Part shown: positions 1-11,989 of the stretch, in pieces | Numbering within the stretch: the first letter of the stretch is position 1 | Layout of the letters: every line of letters starts with the position of its first letter | DNA from: Nissolia schottii | Taxonomy: Eukaryota; Streptophyta; Magnoliopsida; Fabales; Fabaceae | Length of the DNA: 64,000 nt | NCBI GenBank assembly: GCA_003254905.1 | Contig: QANU01000247.1 | Location: 688,591 to 752,590, forward strand | Reading direction: 5' to 3' | Position numbers and translations under genes: made by a program | Notes under the pieces: generated by a model | Database searches by the model: none | What the model saw: only the letters and a program-made list of their open reading frames with translations | What the model was told of the DNA's origin: nothing

Positions 1-1173
1 ATGACCTCTTCCAAGATTGCTGAGGAACGATGGCAACGGGATTTGGCCTTGTATAGATGGTTAAGAGTGGTGTTATAAGAATAAATTTTAGGTCGGAAGA
101 CTTTGTGAGATTTCAATGGGACTCACGCTTTCGTGGAATCTCATCAAATGTTGGATGGATAGGATGTTCTTGGTGTTTTAACAAATGACATCTTTTTATT
201 AAACATTTATCGTGCTGTTTTTATTAAAAAAGAATTAATTGCAGATGAGGCATCATTATTAAAATTGTAGAGATGAAAAAAAAATGAAGATTGCAGTGAT
301 CGCAAAGAGCTGAGTTTAACTTTTAAGGAACACAAAATCTCTCTTATAAAAAATTTAATTAAATATTTTTTTTATTATATAATATTATTTGATGGTGAAT
401 TTGGATAAACTTCTTTCAATTAATTTGTGCTGTAGAAATTTTCATACCCTTCTATTTTTATTACGTACACAAATACGGTTTGAAAAAAAAATGAAAGCAG
501 TAAAAACAATAAAATAAGTTGTATGAAATGAAAATAGTTTTTAAGAAAGAAATAGTGAAAATACAAAATGAAAACATAAATTTTATTATTTTTACTATCT
601 CATTCACAAACTTTAGAAAACATAAAACATGAGAAATGGAAACAAAAACTTAAGAGACTATGGAGTGATAGATTATGAAGTGATAATTATTTACGGGGAA
701 AAATAAAGTAAAGTGTAATTTTACACATTCTAAGGTGGATTGCAATTTTAGAAAACTTGTAAGTGTAATTTGTATTAATTACCCAAAGTAAAAACATAGC
801 GTGACGAGAGGTGTAGTAAAGACTATCCAAACATTAATTTCAACTTATATCCCGTAACTTAACATTACAAATAAATTCATGAAAAATTTAAGAGAAATTT
901 GTTTGTGAATGTATATTTCTTCTTTATACAATAAAGGGGAAAAAAAAAAACATAAAAAGTAAAGCCGCTCGAGGATAGTGTAGTTGATACTAGAACGCCT
1001 CATTATATTCTTAATTCAGTATGAAGAAAGGGATAAGGAAAAGAAAACACATTTTTTTTAAAGAAGTGATGCACTCATCTTTAATTTGAGACACTTACGT
1101 GCGATCTACTTCATATGTTATACCATAGTAATGTCCTCACCAAAAATAAAATACTACCAGTAAGCGTTTATAT
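1..1173. other. AT-rich intergenic DNA, no gene recognised
   Basis: The stretch is strongly AT-rich with many A and T runs and stops in every frame. A short open frame begins at base 1 and stops at about base 78; it could be a fragment of something upstream, but it shows no recognisable domain. I see no RNA gene or clear repeat here. Confidence 0.6.
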
Positions 1174-1666
1174 TAGGGAGGACAAAAATATCCAATATTC
1201 ACATATATTATTCGCGGTGATTATGGGTATACCCGCAATTTTTATACTCATGGGATGAATATCCCTACCCTTTTACTAATGGGTATGGATACGGGGATTG
1301 AGGTATCTGGCTCATGTATACCCGTTAATTATCCATTAATGTATAAAATTATGTAAATAATTTTACCTATATAAATATAAAAACTAAAAACCCTAGTTCG
1401 CTTTTGCCTACCACGTTATTGTTATTTTATCATGTATTTTGTTGATTTGAATTGCAATTGTTTAGTGGTAGTATTGTAATATATATATATATATATTGTG
1501 ATTTTTATAAATTTTTTTTCTTTTTTGAATTTTTGGCAAATCTCATGGATATCCACGAATGTCCTCAAGGAATCAAATATCCACAAGTACGGGTAGCAAA
1601 ATATTAAACGGGTATGGATAGTGGAGGGCATATATCTGTATCCACAAATACCAATTGTCATCTCTA
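1174..1666. mobile_element. Non-autonomous hAT-like element (MITE), 493 bp
   Basis: The left end reads TAGGGAGGACAAAAATATCC and the reverse complement of the right end reads TAGAGATGACAATTGGTATT, so the ends are imperfect terminal inverted repeats. Flanking 8-bp copies GTTTATAT (1166-1173) and GTTCATAT (1667-1674) match at 7 of 8 positions, the target-duplication length of hAT elements. Both inner flanks are rich in GGGTATGGATA-type sequence, seen in many plant hAT MITEs. No transposase is encoded. The 85-codon open frame on the minus strand across it looks fortuitous. Confidence 0.7.
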
Positions 1667-1711
1667 GTTCATATCCCATGCTAACTCAATAACTCAAACT
1701 AGATCTAAGTT

Positions 1712-1863
1712 TATTTTTCCCTTAGTTCTTAGAAGCTCCTAAAAAAGTTCGAGAATAAGGAAAATAGTGGGCATGCAGGGATCGAACTCCTTGTCTAACG
1801 CTAACAACTCTTTAGTACAAAGACTAAGGGAGTTGTCACTTGAGGTACAACTCATTAGCATTG
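1712..1863 (-). mobile_element. tRNA-derived SINE, about 152 bp
   Basis: On the minus strand there is an A-box-like TACCTCAAGTGAC (1848-1836) followed about 46 bases later by a good B box, GGAGTTCGATCCC (1790-1778). These are the internal RNA polymerase III promoter elements of tRNA-derived SINEs. The 3' end is A-rich (AAGGGAAAAAT). Flanking direct repeats gacctaagtt (1864-1873) and gatctaagtt (1702-1711) match at 9 of 10 bases and fit target-primed insertion. There is no complete cloverleaf, so it is not called a tRNA gene. Confidence 0.65.
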
Positions 1864-1964
1864 GACCTAAGTTAATTAGACATGATTTTGATTTTCAAAG
1901 TTAGACCAGATATGTTTTCTTGTTAGATGGTAATTCCATTCCATGATGTTATACTATACTATAG

Positions 1965-3116
1965 CATTACTAGAAATTAGATTTCTCGCGACGATTGTTT
2001 TTTAGCGACACGCATATTGTTGGGAAAAACAACTATTTCCTAGCAACTTTTCAGTGTCACTGGTTTAGTCGTTAGGGGAAACATCTATAGCAGTGGCATT
2101 ATACATCGCGAGTATACGTATTATATATGGCAACGATTTTTATTATTTCGTTGGTATAGTGCATAATTATGTCAACGATATAAAATTCGTTGAGAAAGAG
2201 AAACTGTAAAGCAACGAATTCTAATGTCGTTGCTATAGATTGCATATAACACAACAAATCTAAAAGTTGCTGCAATAGATGAATATCTACAACAACAGCT
2301 TTAAAGGTCATTGGGAAAAAACAACTCTACGACAATGAATTCTAATGTCCCTGACATAGGTCAACATCTACTACAACCAAGGTTGTCAAACTCGAGAGTT
2401 TAAGTAAACTCATGAAGCCTTAGTAAACTCGAAATGTAAACTTGACTCGTAAACACGTAAGAGTTTACATAAGTAAAAAAATATATGTTATAAGCAATAT
2501 AATTAGGAACCAAACATGATTAAGTGTTGTATTTATAATTGACATCGAATAATGTTAACTTTGGAATAAAATAAATGAAAGAAATATAATAAAATGTACC
2601 TTAACATACTTTATTTTGTATGTGTATTACTTTATAGTTCGATAAAACATAGCTCAATTATGATAAATATATAAAATTAGCTTAATAAACTCAATAGATA
2701 TTATCTAACATAAACAAAGTTAGCTAAGTATCTAAAAAAATGTCAAATTTGTACATTTTGAGGTAAACACATAAACTTACAAGTAGATTTTAACTCGTAA
2801 ACTCGTTAGTAAAATCGATAATTTACTTAAACTAGCACGAGTTTACCAAAAAAGAGTTTACATGTGTTAACTTGTTTTGTGTTGTAGAATCGTAATCTCG
2901 TAAGAGCTTATGAGTTAACTCGAGAGTTTAACAACCATGACTGCACCAACTTCAAACGTCGCTAGGAAAGATAAACTCTATGGAAACGACTAATGTAATT
3001 ACTATAGATTAAAATATACAATAACAACAACAGTGATTTTTACATAGAAAGATAAACTCTATTGCAACGATATTCAATGCATTGCCAATGATTAACCTCT
3101 ATAATAACCGCAAAAA
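1965..3116 (+). mobile_element. Left end and subterminal region of a CACTA (En/Spm) element
   Basis: The stretch starts with CATTACTAGAAATTAGATTT, a one-base variant of the CACTA terminal consensus. It is followed by repeated short motifs around CAACGA/TCGTTG (for example near 2105-2340 and 2950-3090), in both orientations and often beside CTATAG. Such subterminal arrays are where the element's own regulatory protein binds in En/Spm. The transposase remnants that follow are on the same strand. A MITE interrupts the array at 2378-2939. The matching right end with the same motif was not identified. Confidence 0.6.
2378..2939. mobile_element. hAT-like MITE nested in the CACTA left end, 562 bp
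   Basis: The terminal inverted repeats are CAAGGTTGTCAAACTCGAGA at the left and, as reverse complement of the right end, CATGGTTGTTAAACTCTCGA. Adjacent 8-bp stretches actacaac (2370-2377) and actgcacc (2940-2947) agree at 6 of 8 positions and may be a decayed target duplication. The interior is AT-rich, with many copies of ACTCGTAAAC-like sequence and no coding capacity. Removing it rejoins the CAACGA-type subterminal repeats of the host CACTA element, which supports a nested insertion. Confidence 0.65.
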
Positions 3117-6100
3117 GTGTTTGGTCAATTTTTGTCTTGTCTATTCATTCATCAACTAGCCACATATATACAAGTTCGTAGTTCTCCAATCAACCAAAAA
3201 TATCCTAATTTTGGTCAATTTCAGATACTTTCCTATAATACCATAGATGAAGTACCAAGTGATGGGTTTGGGGAGGATCATAGTGACTTTTTTGAGCTTC
3301 TCGAAAATGGAAATAAAGCATTGTATGAAAGGAGCAAGTTCATGAATATAGAATTTCTGATAAAACTATATCATATAAAGGTCTTGTGTGGATTGAGTGA
3401 CAAAGCAATGACTATGATATTAGATTTGTTAAGAGACGCATTTGAAGATGCAATGTTTCCTACTTATTTTTATGAGGCTAAGAAAGTCATTACCAAACTT
3501 GGTCTAGACTACACCAAAATAGATGCATGCCCGAATGACTGTATGCTATATTTGGATGATGATGCAACAAATTTGTAAGAAACATGCAAGCATTATGGTA
3601 CATCCAAATGGAACCCTAAGAAGAAAAAGAAGCAGGTTGTGAAGGTTTTACGATACTTTTCATTGAAACCAAGGCTGCAAAGGTTATTTACGTGTAGTAA
3701 GACTGATGAACATATGAAATGGCATACATTGCAGAATAATAAAGATGAATTTATGAGACATCCGAGGGATGGTGAGGCATGGAAGACATTTGATAAACAC
3801 CCTGAATTTGCTTTAAATCCTCGAAATATTCATTTAGGTCTTACAAGTGACGATTTTAATCCTTTTGGAACCAGGAATTCTACTCATAGCATTTTTGGTC
3901 TATGTTTTTAATTTCGTACAACCTACCTTTGATGTGTAAGAAGGACACTTCGTTCATTCTGTTAATGATCATTCTAGGTAAGAAAATGCCTAGAAATGAT
4001 ATCGATGTATACTTACAACCTCTTGCAAATGAGCTAAATGAGCTATGGAATGATGGTACGGAAACCTTTGATTCATCTTTGAAGGAAACTTTTACAATGC
4101 GAGTAGCACTTATATGGACAATAAGTGACTTTCTAGGGTTAGGAAACTTATCTGGTTGGAACACACACTGGTTTGGCTTATCCAACCTGTAACTTTGACG
4201 TGAAACCTCATCATCTACTTCATAGTAGAAGTGGTTCTTTATGGAACATTGGTGTCTTTTGGAAAATAATCATAGATTTAGATAGAATTGTGTTCGTTTT
4301 GATGGAAGTATAGAGAAACGGGGTCCACTAGTACAGTTATCAGGATCTGACATTTTCAGACAAATGCAAAATGTTAATATAACATTTGGGGAAAAAAATA
4401 GTGTTTAAGAGAAAGGGGAAAAGATCTACACAAAAATCTAAGCAATGGAATAAGAGGAGAATATTCTTTGAACTTCCATATTGGGAGTCTAACCTGTTCC
4501 GTCATAATCTAGATTTTATGTACATCGAAAAGAATGTATGTGACAATATCAAATATACTTTGCTTAATGAGAAATCTAAATCAAAAGACCATCTAGATGC
4601 AAGAAAAAGATCTAAGAGAAATGGGCATAAGAGAGGATCTATGGCTGAATGATAATGAAATATATCGTCTTGCTTTGTTTTCATTGACATGGGATACCAA
4701 AAAGCTCTTTCTTAGAACTTTGAAGAATGTTAAAGTACTAGATGGCTACTCAAGTAACATCTCTAGATATGTTGACGAGGAACAAAAGATGATCTGTGGG
4801 TTGAAAAGTCACGATTGCCACATTATCATGGAAAAATTGCTACCATTAACAATTCGTAATGTATTACTAGACCATGTGACTGCGGTCTTGGTGGAGTTTT
4901 TCTCGTTTTTTAGGATCCTTTGTGGTAAAAGTTTGAATGTTTCTGATCTTGATAGGTTCTAAGATCGCATTGTGATTACACTTTTCCACGTGGAGATGTT
5001 ATTTCCTCCATCATTCTTTATGGCCATGGTTCATTTAACCGTACATCTAGTAGAGGAAGTAAAGCTTGGAGGTCCAGTGCATTATCGATGTATGTATCTT
5101 GTGGAAAGGTAAAACATTAATGTTTTTAATTTCTTATCATATATATTTTGGTCCCAGAAGATATCATTAAACTTTAATTATCTACCATTTTTTTAGGGAA
5201 CTAGGTCATCTCAAGTCATTTGTATGGAATAAGACACCAAAAGGTTCTATAGCCGAAGGTTACTTAGCTGAAGAGTATATAACTTTTTGTTTCCATGATA
5301 GTGAGGATATAGAGACAAGGTTCAATAGACCTAGACGTGTATGTGATGATCTCGCTCATGATGACATGTGTTGAGAAACATCTTCTATTTTTCCTCAATT
5401 AGGTAACTCAGTAGGTGTTTCCTCAACGTCCACTTTAACTCAGATCTAGAAATTACAAGCTCACCAATATGTGATTCTAAATTGTGCACTGGTCTTGCCA
5501 TTTGTGGAATGAGTAAAAGGATAAACTCACTCTAATTTGTCTTAACAATTTGAAACAAGTTATTCATATGCCTTAAGATTAATGTAATTATTTCATGTAG
5601 TGAATTTAGACAATACATAAAGAGGAGTTCAAGGGGAAGGAGACCATCAACTACAGATATAAAGAAAATGTATATAAGAAGTTTGTTGATTGGTTTCATA
5701 AGAGGGTAAGTTGCCCGACCATTAGTCTAGTTACTATTTGTTACTCTTGATTTGAGTACAAATAATTGACAAAGATATATACTTTCTTTTTAAACAAATT
5801 AGATTATGAATCCGGACACAATCAACATAATGTCTACTAATTTATAGTTTCTAGCACGAGATTCGATGGCAAATGCAAGAAGATTCACTGCTTATAATAT
5901 CAATGGGTTCAAGTTTCAAACATTGACTCTAGAAGAAGGGCTAAAAACACAAAATAGCATGAGTGTTCTTAACCTCTAACACTTCTTGTGTTGCAAGCAG
6001 TGTTGATGGAAACTTAAGGCAAGCAGACTTGCAGTATTATAGGAAGCTGGAGGATATCATTAAGATTAACTATGATGGTTGATTCAAGGTTTTTCTTTTC

Positions 6101-6472
6101 AAATGTAAATAGGCTGATTTTACTCTTAATAGAGGATACAAAAAAGATCAGTGAAATTTTGATTGTGTTAATTTTGATAGACTAATTCATACTGGAGAAC
6201 ATGAAGAAGATAAACCTCACATCAAAGCATCTCAAGCACAAATAGTGTACTATGTAGATGAAGTGGTCAATAAAGGATGGAGTGTTGTTACCCATTTGAA
6301 ACCTAAAGATTTTTATGAAATGGGAGAAGAAGCAGAAGAAGAAATATGTGAGAGTGAGCCATATCAAGAGCAAGTGTTTGAACAATTTTTTGGCCATGAT
6401 GATAAGTATATGCAATTAGCTACAAACCATTTATATGATGATGTAGTTGAGGCAAATATTGATACTAATTGA
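3117..6472 (+). pseudogene. Degenerate CACTA transposase (TNP2 family)
   Basis: Several open segments in different frames together follow the En/Spm TNP2 protein: 3117-3578, 3639-3911, 3902-4192, about 4386-4962, about 5850-5950 and 6245-6472. Recognisable blocks include DACPNDCMLYLDDD, then HPRDGEAWKTFDKHPEFALN with IHLGLTSDDFNPFG, then ELPYWESNLFRHNLDFMYIE (TNP2 core, PF02992). Further on are the DUF4218-like EKLLPLTIRNVL, and ARRFTAYNINGFKF with SQAQIVYYVDEVVNKGWSVV, typical of DUF4216. Stops and frameshifts interrupt every segment (for example a TAA after 3575), so no active transposase can be made. It would have catalysed cut-and-paste transposition in the nucleus. Confidence 0.85.
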
Positions 6473-7129
6473 GTGGTTATCTACCTATATGTGGCTCTAT
6501 GTGTTTCTACTTTTATACAATTGAAATGATTGTTTGAATGCAAATACTTGTGTCGTATGTCTCGTGATTTTAGTGGAATACTTTGATTGTTGAAGATACT
6601 TGTGTTTTTTTTCTTTTATTATTGCTATTGGATGGCATGATGTGCGCCTAATTGACCTATTGGTTGTTGCATACTTGAGGTATTTCAGGCATGTATACAT
6701 ATCTGAAAGGTAATTCAAACTTCATTTCTATTCATTTTTCCAATTTCTCCTTGTATTAACTGAGTCTCATTGTATTTGTAGTGCATATTCATAGATAATT
6801 GTATAATATTCATTTGATTACAGTTCTATTTATGTTAAGTTGTTCATCTGGTGGTGGGTGCTCTCCTTGTATTTTGTTTATGTTGGATCAAGAGCTATTT
6901 ATATCTATTTGTTTGTCATCAAACAAACAGAAACCTGAGAATACTTTTTTACCCATGCATTGACCACATGAGTCAGATTCAAAAATATCTAAAGTTTGGT
7001 AATAGTGCCATAAAGAATTAGATATCAAAAAGGGAGAATTTTAATTTTTCAGAATTTTATGTCTTATTTTTTTTATTTGTTCATGAATGTACAGGCATGC
7101 CAAGTTTCAAATGTTTTTAGAGTCCACTA

Positions 7130-7620
7130 AAGTCAATACCTCAACCACGAAGTGATAGTCCTTCAGAGTGTCCTCCACCAATTCACACCCCATCACGTGA
7201 CCATTCACATGATCCTAGGGAGCACCCACCACCAGTTCAAGCCACATCATATGGTTATTCACATGGTCCTTCAAAGTGCCCACCAATAGTTCAAACCCCA
7301 TTACATCACCATTCACATCGTCCACCCCTAGTTCATGCCCCTACTACATGGCCATTCACATTGTCATTCAGGTGATCCTTTAAAGAGCCCACCGCCAGTT
7401 CAAACCCCATCACATGACCATTTACATGGTCATTCACATTGTCATTCAAATGGTCCTTCAAAGCTCCCACCACCAATTCAAGCCTCATCATATGGTCATA
7501 CACATGGTCCTTCAAAGTGCCCACCACTAGTTCAAGCCCCCATCAAATGACCATTCACATGGTCATTCACATGGTTCACCCCCAATTCATGCCCACCAAA
7601 TGATCCTACAAATTATTCAT
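7130..7620 (+). repeat. Pro/His-rich coding-type repeat in the second CACTA gene
   Basis: Imperfect repeats of units such as CATGGTCATTCACATGGTCC alternate with CCACCACCAGTTCAAGCCCC. In frame they give runs like HSHCHSNGPSKLPPPIQ and GHTHGPSKCPPLVQAP. The 71-codon open frame at 7335-7550 lies wholly inside. The position, just upstream of the Transposase_24-like segment, suggests the low-complexity N-terminal part of that protein. Frame changes make it non-functional. Confidence 0.55.
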
Positions 7621-7876
7621 CTAGACTTTGGGTTAGACGTGCAAATCCAGATTATTGAGTTGTAGAGGCAATAGGTACATGCATCTTATGTATTTTTATT
7701 TAACTTTATGAAGTTTCTAGTTTTTTTATTTGTTTTATAATTTATTTTGTTGTTATAGACTCAGAAGAAGTTATTAAGATGATGCATGTCAAAGTTAAAG
7801 ATATGGACAACTTACCTTTTGGTCAGCAGATTATTGTGCACTGTGATGGGAATGCAACAATAGGTGAAGCACAAGG

Positions 7877-10651
7877 TGAAACACCCTAGCTAACTGCATA
7901 CGCTTAAGTCGTACGCGAGCTCACTAGGTTGTTTACTACCTGGTGGGAATACCTTAGTCCATCGTTATCTTTCGAAGATAGTTGCTTACGAAAATAGGGA
8001 CCAATTTTTTTTAAACTTTTCATTTGCATTAAATAATTACTAAAATAGAGCCATGCGTCGGAAAGAACAAGTATAACAAGCGGTAAAGCCCATGGGCTTA
8101 GCGGATAACAGTCTAATAATAATAAAGCATACAATATACATTCATCTGGTCCATCACAACAGTCATGTAGTTATTACAATAAATAATATACAAGTAACAT
8201 ATACATAATCCCAAAATACATCTCATCAAAATACAAGGGCTACTGGAACACTACTCAGTATGCCCTGGGCAAAAATCCTGCATCCGGCTATCTCTGGGCC
8301 CATATCCTGTTATAGCCGCTCATGGCTCCTCGGTCGGTTCGTCAGCATCCTCGTAGTACGAGTCGTCATAAGTCCCTGAAGTCATAAGGCAGTGGGAGTG
8401 AGAACGGTAGGTTCTCAGTGGAAATAACTCTAGCACTTGTATCTTGCGTTACATTAGGTCGGACTTCAGGCCGCTCAGAGATTTCTAAGTGTGCACATAT
8501 ACTAAACATCCTACTGATTATTATCTGGCCTAAGGTTCTAAACGGCTTTATCTACGTTACTAAGTCATAGGGGAACTACTCTTGCTTACTAAGTTTTCGT
8601 GCTTATTAACATTACGTGTACATACATAGCCGTCTCGAGTGTCCTCTTGACTGTAATTACAGAATATCAATTACATACATTTCATATAGTCATGCATATC
8701 AGAGTAAACATGGTTTTGGAATATATGTTATTCCAACTGTAGTAGTGCCCTCTTTCGACAGTACTACGACGGAATAACCTCGCACCCCCAGGTAGGCCCT
8801 CTTTCGACCTTCCTGCGGTGGGCTTCCACCTGCCGCGTGTCCTCTCTCGACCCCTCGGCAGTGGGTGGATATTGTACCCCCACCTAGCATTGCCCTCTTT
8901 TGACCCTGCTAGGCGTGATAACCGCACACCTCCAGGTATGCCATATTGACACCACCTGTGGCAGGCTTCCACCTTCAGTATGTCCCTCTGACCTACTGAA
9001 GTGGGATCGTTTGGCTCTCGTGATCACTGCCTGTACATGTTTCTCAGAATTTTCAGCATTTCTTTTCATACAGCATTTTCAGCAGCATTTCAGCATTTAT
9101 TTCCTTTCAGTACCTGTAGCATGACATGACTTGTTCCCTATGGTTCAATTCATAATCTTTACTTATTGCAGAATTACTTCTAGTCCTCTTAACATTGTCT
9201 TATCGTGATGCATGAAATGCTAACAAATTATTTCACATATTGCACATACTGCACTTACATCAATTACCAATTACAGTTAAATCATTGATTGTTAAACTAT
9301 GTGCCTCAAAACAGTATCCATAACAAATTCAGGTCTCAGACCGCTCAGCGGTACCCTAGGGTCGCTCAGCTGTTTGAGGCTGAGCGCTCAGTGGTGCATT
9401 GGGATCGCTCAGCGGTACCAAGGGCCGCTCAGCGGTCACTAGCGAAACTGAAAACTGAATTCTTCATTTTCTTTCCTTTCTTTCCCTCTTTTCTCATGGA
9501 TGCTCCTTGAGGTTCTCACACATATTCCAACCATCAAAATCCTATTTAGTCCAGGTCACAGGACCCTTCAGAATCATCTCCCTATCCTAACCAAAGTCCT
9601 AAACTACCTAAGCATGCATACAAACATCAAGGCATACACACACATAAACACATAACAAGTAACAATCCACCAAAGAGGTGAGTAAACTAGAGTTACCCAC
9701 TTCTTGGAGGGCTGTTCGGTGAGGGAAGAGAGGTGGGAGAGTCGTCCTCCGAGCTTCGGGCACGATCCAAGCTGTCCGGCAGAGTTCTTAGGCGAAGTCT
9801 CAGAGCACACGGACAGAGTTTCCCCTAGGATATGAATTTTTCTCATTTTTTCTGATTTATGGCTGGCTATTTATAGGCAAAATTCTGCCTCCTATAATTA
9901 CATATTTGCCCCTAAGCATAATTACCAAAATACCCTTTTTAATTTCTTTAAAAATTAATTAATTTGGATGATAATCCAAATGTCCCATCAATGAATAGTA
10001 AATTGGATTTTTAATTAATTTCCTTGGTAATAAGATTGGGTCACGTGGGAATTGGGAAATTTGACTTTTCCCGGTTCCGTTTTGCTCGTGTTTTATCGCT
10101 CGCAGTGTCGGTGTGTCGCGTATGGTCGTCCGAAAAATATTCCGCTTGTACCGTCGTGATCCTCTAATTTCCCTCTACCTAGGAATATTAATCTTAGAAG
10201 GTGTTGGTGAATTTTCCTCCGGAGAGTATTTTTCACAGATACCTTCGACCCGTTTCTACGCTATTGTGTTTACCGACCACCGTTCAGCTCGCGGTTTCGT
10301 TCTTTCCCAACCTTCCCGATGGGATCGTGGGACAATTCTAAGGTGTCTGAGACTTTTCCCTGGTACCAGTGGGGTTTCCAGAGACTTCGAGCTCTCTGCT
10401 CAATTTTACACGCTAAACGGAGCTGTTTTAGTGTCTGCGGAATCGTCCAAAACTTCGCAGAACTCCGTTTGACGGTCAGTATAATCTCATCATCCGATTT
10501 TGAGGGTCAGTAGGAATCATTTGAGTGTCATCAAACTTGGCCAAAACCAAACAGAATAATTCCTACAGACTTCCACACGTTTACTCTTACCCAAAGTTCT
10601 ATGAGCTGTTATTCGGCGAAATTCTTACTAAGAAAAGGGCGGGATGTTACA
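7877..10651 (-). mobile_element. Solo LTR (copy 1), 2775 bp, with perfect 5-bp target duplication
   Basis: The element begins TGAAACACCCTAGC and ends GGGCGGGATGTTACA, so it has TG...CA ends. It is flanked by CAAGG on both sides (7872-7876 and 10652-10656). No internal retrotransposon domain and no second LTR copy is present, so it is read as a solo LTR left by LTR-LTR recombination. A TATAAATA box on the minus strand (9875-9868), within GCCTATAAATAGCC, sets the orientation: on that strand the LTR reads from TGTAACATCCCG to GGGTGTTTCA. It is closely similar to the copies at 57602-60935 and 63734-64000. The length and ends suggest a Tekay/Del-like chromovirus, but that is inference. Confidence 0.85.
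9341..9437. repeat. Cluster of CCGCTCAGCGG palindromic motifs inside solo LTR copy 1
   Basis: Within about 97 bp there are five or six copies of CGCTCAGCGG or close variants (9341-9351, 9363-9371, around 9379-9390, 9406-9415, 9425-9435). CCGCTGAGCGG and its complement are nearly self-complementary. In LTR orientation the cluster lies about 430-530 bp downstream of the TATA box, so probably in the transcribed part. Its role is unknown. Confidence 0.7.
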
Positions 10652-11989
10652 CAAGGTCTACCTGCTGGATATCTTGGAACTTTGGAAACTGATTGCAGGT
10701 TGTTTCTAATAAGTTTTCCAAAGTGGGGTGGGCCCACGGGTATGCCCAAATGTTACTAGAAGGAACGCTTTAAAGATGTAATAGAGGTGCAAACTCTATC
10801 TCTTTATCTGATTTAGTTCTCTCATAAACAAAGTATATGAATTGATGTATTCAAATATTATATTTGCATGCTTGCATTTGCTAACTATACATTGATGAAA
10901 ATATTTAGGAAAAGTTCCTCAAATGTTTCAATTGATACAATAATACTAGATTTTGTATGGACTAAAAATCATCAGTTTTACTTGATAGTTTTCTCTCTCT
11001 ATATATATAAATATATATTCTATTATCAAACTAACTCTAAATTTTATTTGAAGCCTAAATTTTGGCTCAAGACTTGTGAAGGCGATGCACTACACTCTTG
11101 CAATGTGAGTATTTCAAAAAAGTGGGCTACACATAGGCAAAGATTGTGGAGAGAGATGTACAATCCAGCCGCTAGTAGAGATGAACTCATAAAAAATGTT
11201 CCAATTGGTATAAAGAGATATCAATGGGCTTTTTTTTGTTAATTACCATCTACTACCATCAGCATTGGTAAAATGATTATTTAATTGATTTATTGGTGTT
11301 ATAATTGGATATTTCATCACTATTTTAAGTTTTAATTGTTTGTCAATAGGAGGTTTGTAGGAGAAATAAAATAGCTTGAAGCAAGCAAAAAATTCAACAT
11401 ACTGGTGGCTCAAAACTTAACTCAAGAAGGAGACATACCAATAAGGTTTAGCACATACCTATTACCGTTGATAAATGTTTGATCAATCCTTGACATAATC
11501 TTTAAGTTGTTGGATCCTCAGCTCCAACTTTCATCAATTAAGCGGTGGTGGCACATCCTTAGCACCATGACAACCAACGTTAACCATTACTACAATAAGA
11601 ATTTACAAAACCATCGATCAATCACACTCAATGAAATTAAGGATGGTGACAAATATTGTAGAAATCCTCTTCGTTTATCCTATTTGTTGGAAGCTTTAGG
11701 AAATGATGATGGTTATAATTATAATTATACATGTGGTTCCTATCATTCCTTTTCAAATTTACTATATCATACGAATTTAAAAAAAATTTAAACAATTAAT
11801 TTTATAATTGTCAACGCATTTAAACGACATCAAAGTGTAAACACAAAACAAAGAACTGCATGTACAAATACAATTTAATAATCAAATACAATCAAAACAT
11901 GTACCAATTTCTACAAAAACTAGACAAAAACAACAACACAAATACAATCCAATAATACATTAAAAAAAAATATCAAATTATGTACAAAT

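Larger units (their letters stand above)
7740..11791 (+). pseudogene. Degenerate Transposase_24 (PF03004-type) gene, split by a solo LTR
   Basis: Before the LTR the reading is MHVKVKDMDNLPFGQQIIV and GNATIGEAQG; directly after it, LPAGYLGTLETDCRLFLISF and PKWGGPTGMP. Together these match the plant transposase family PF03004 (the tnpA-like partner in CACTA elements). About 11040-11242 gives CNVSISKKWATHRQRLWREM and NVPIGIKRYQWAFF, and about 11345-11430 gives the family motif RNKIA then KQKIQHTGGSKLNS. The 11507-11791 open frame (94 codons) may be its tail but is not recognised. Stops, frameshifts and the 2775-bp insertion at 7877-10651 destroy the gene. Confidence 0.75.

Noticed and set aside
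1..78. Possible 3' end of a gene entering from the left
   Set aside because: Twenty-five codons without a recognisable motif are not enough to support a call.
1771..1850. A tRNA gene suggested by the GTTCGATCC box
   Set aside because: No acceptor stem or complete cloverleaf can be formed; A/B box spacing, A tail and target duplication fit a SINE better.
10113..10472. 119-codon open frame inside solo LTR copy 1
   Set aside because: It lies in the antisense of the LTR promoter region; no domain and no equivalent intact frame noted in copy 2.
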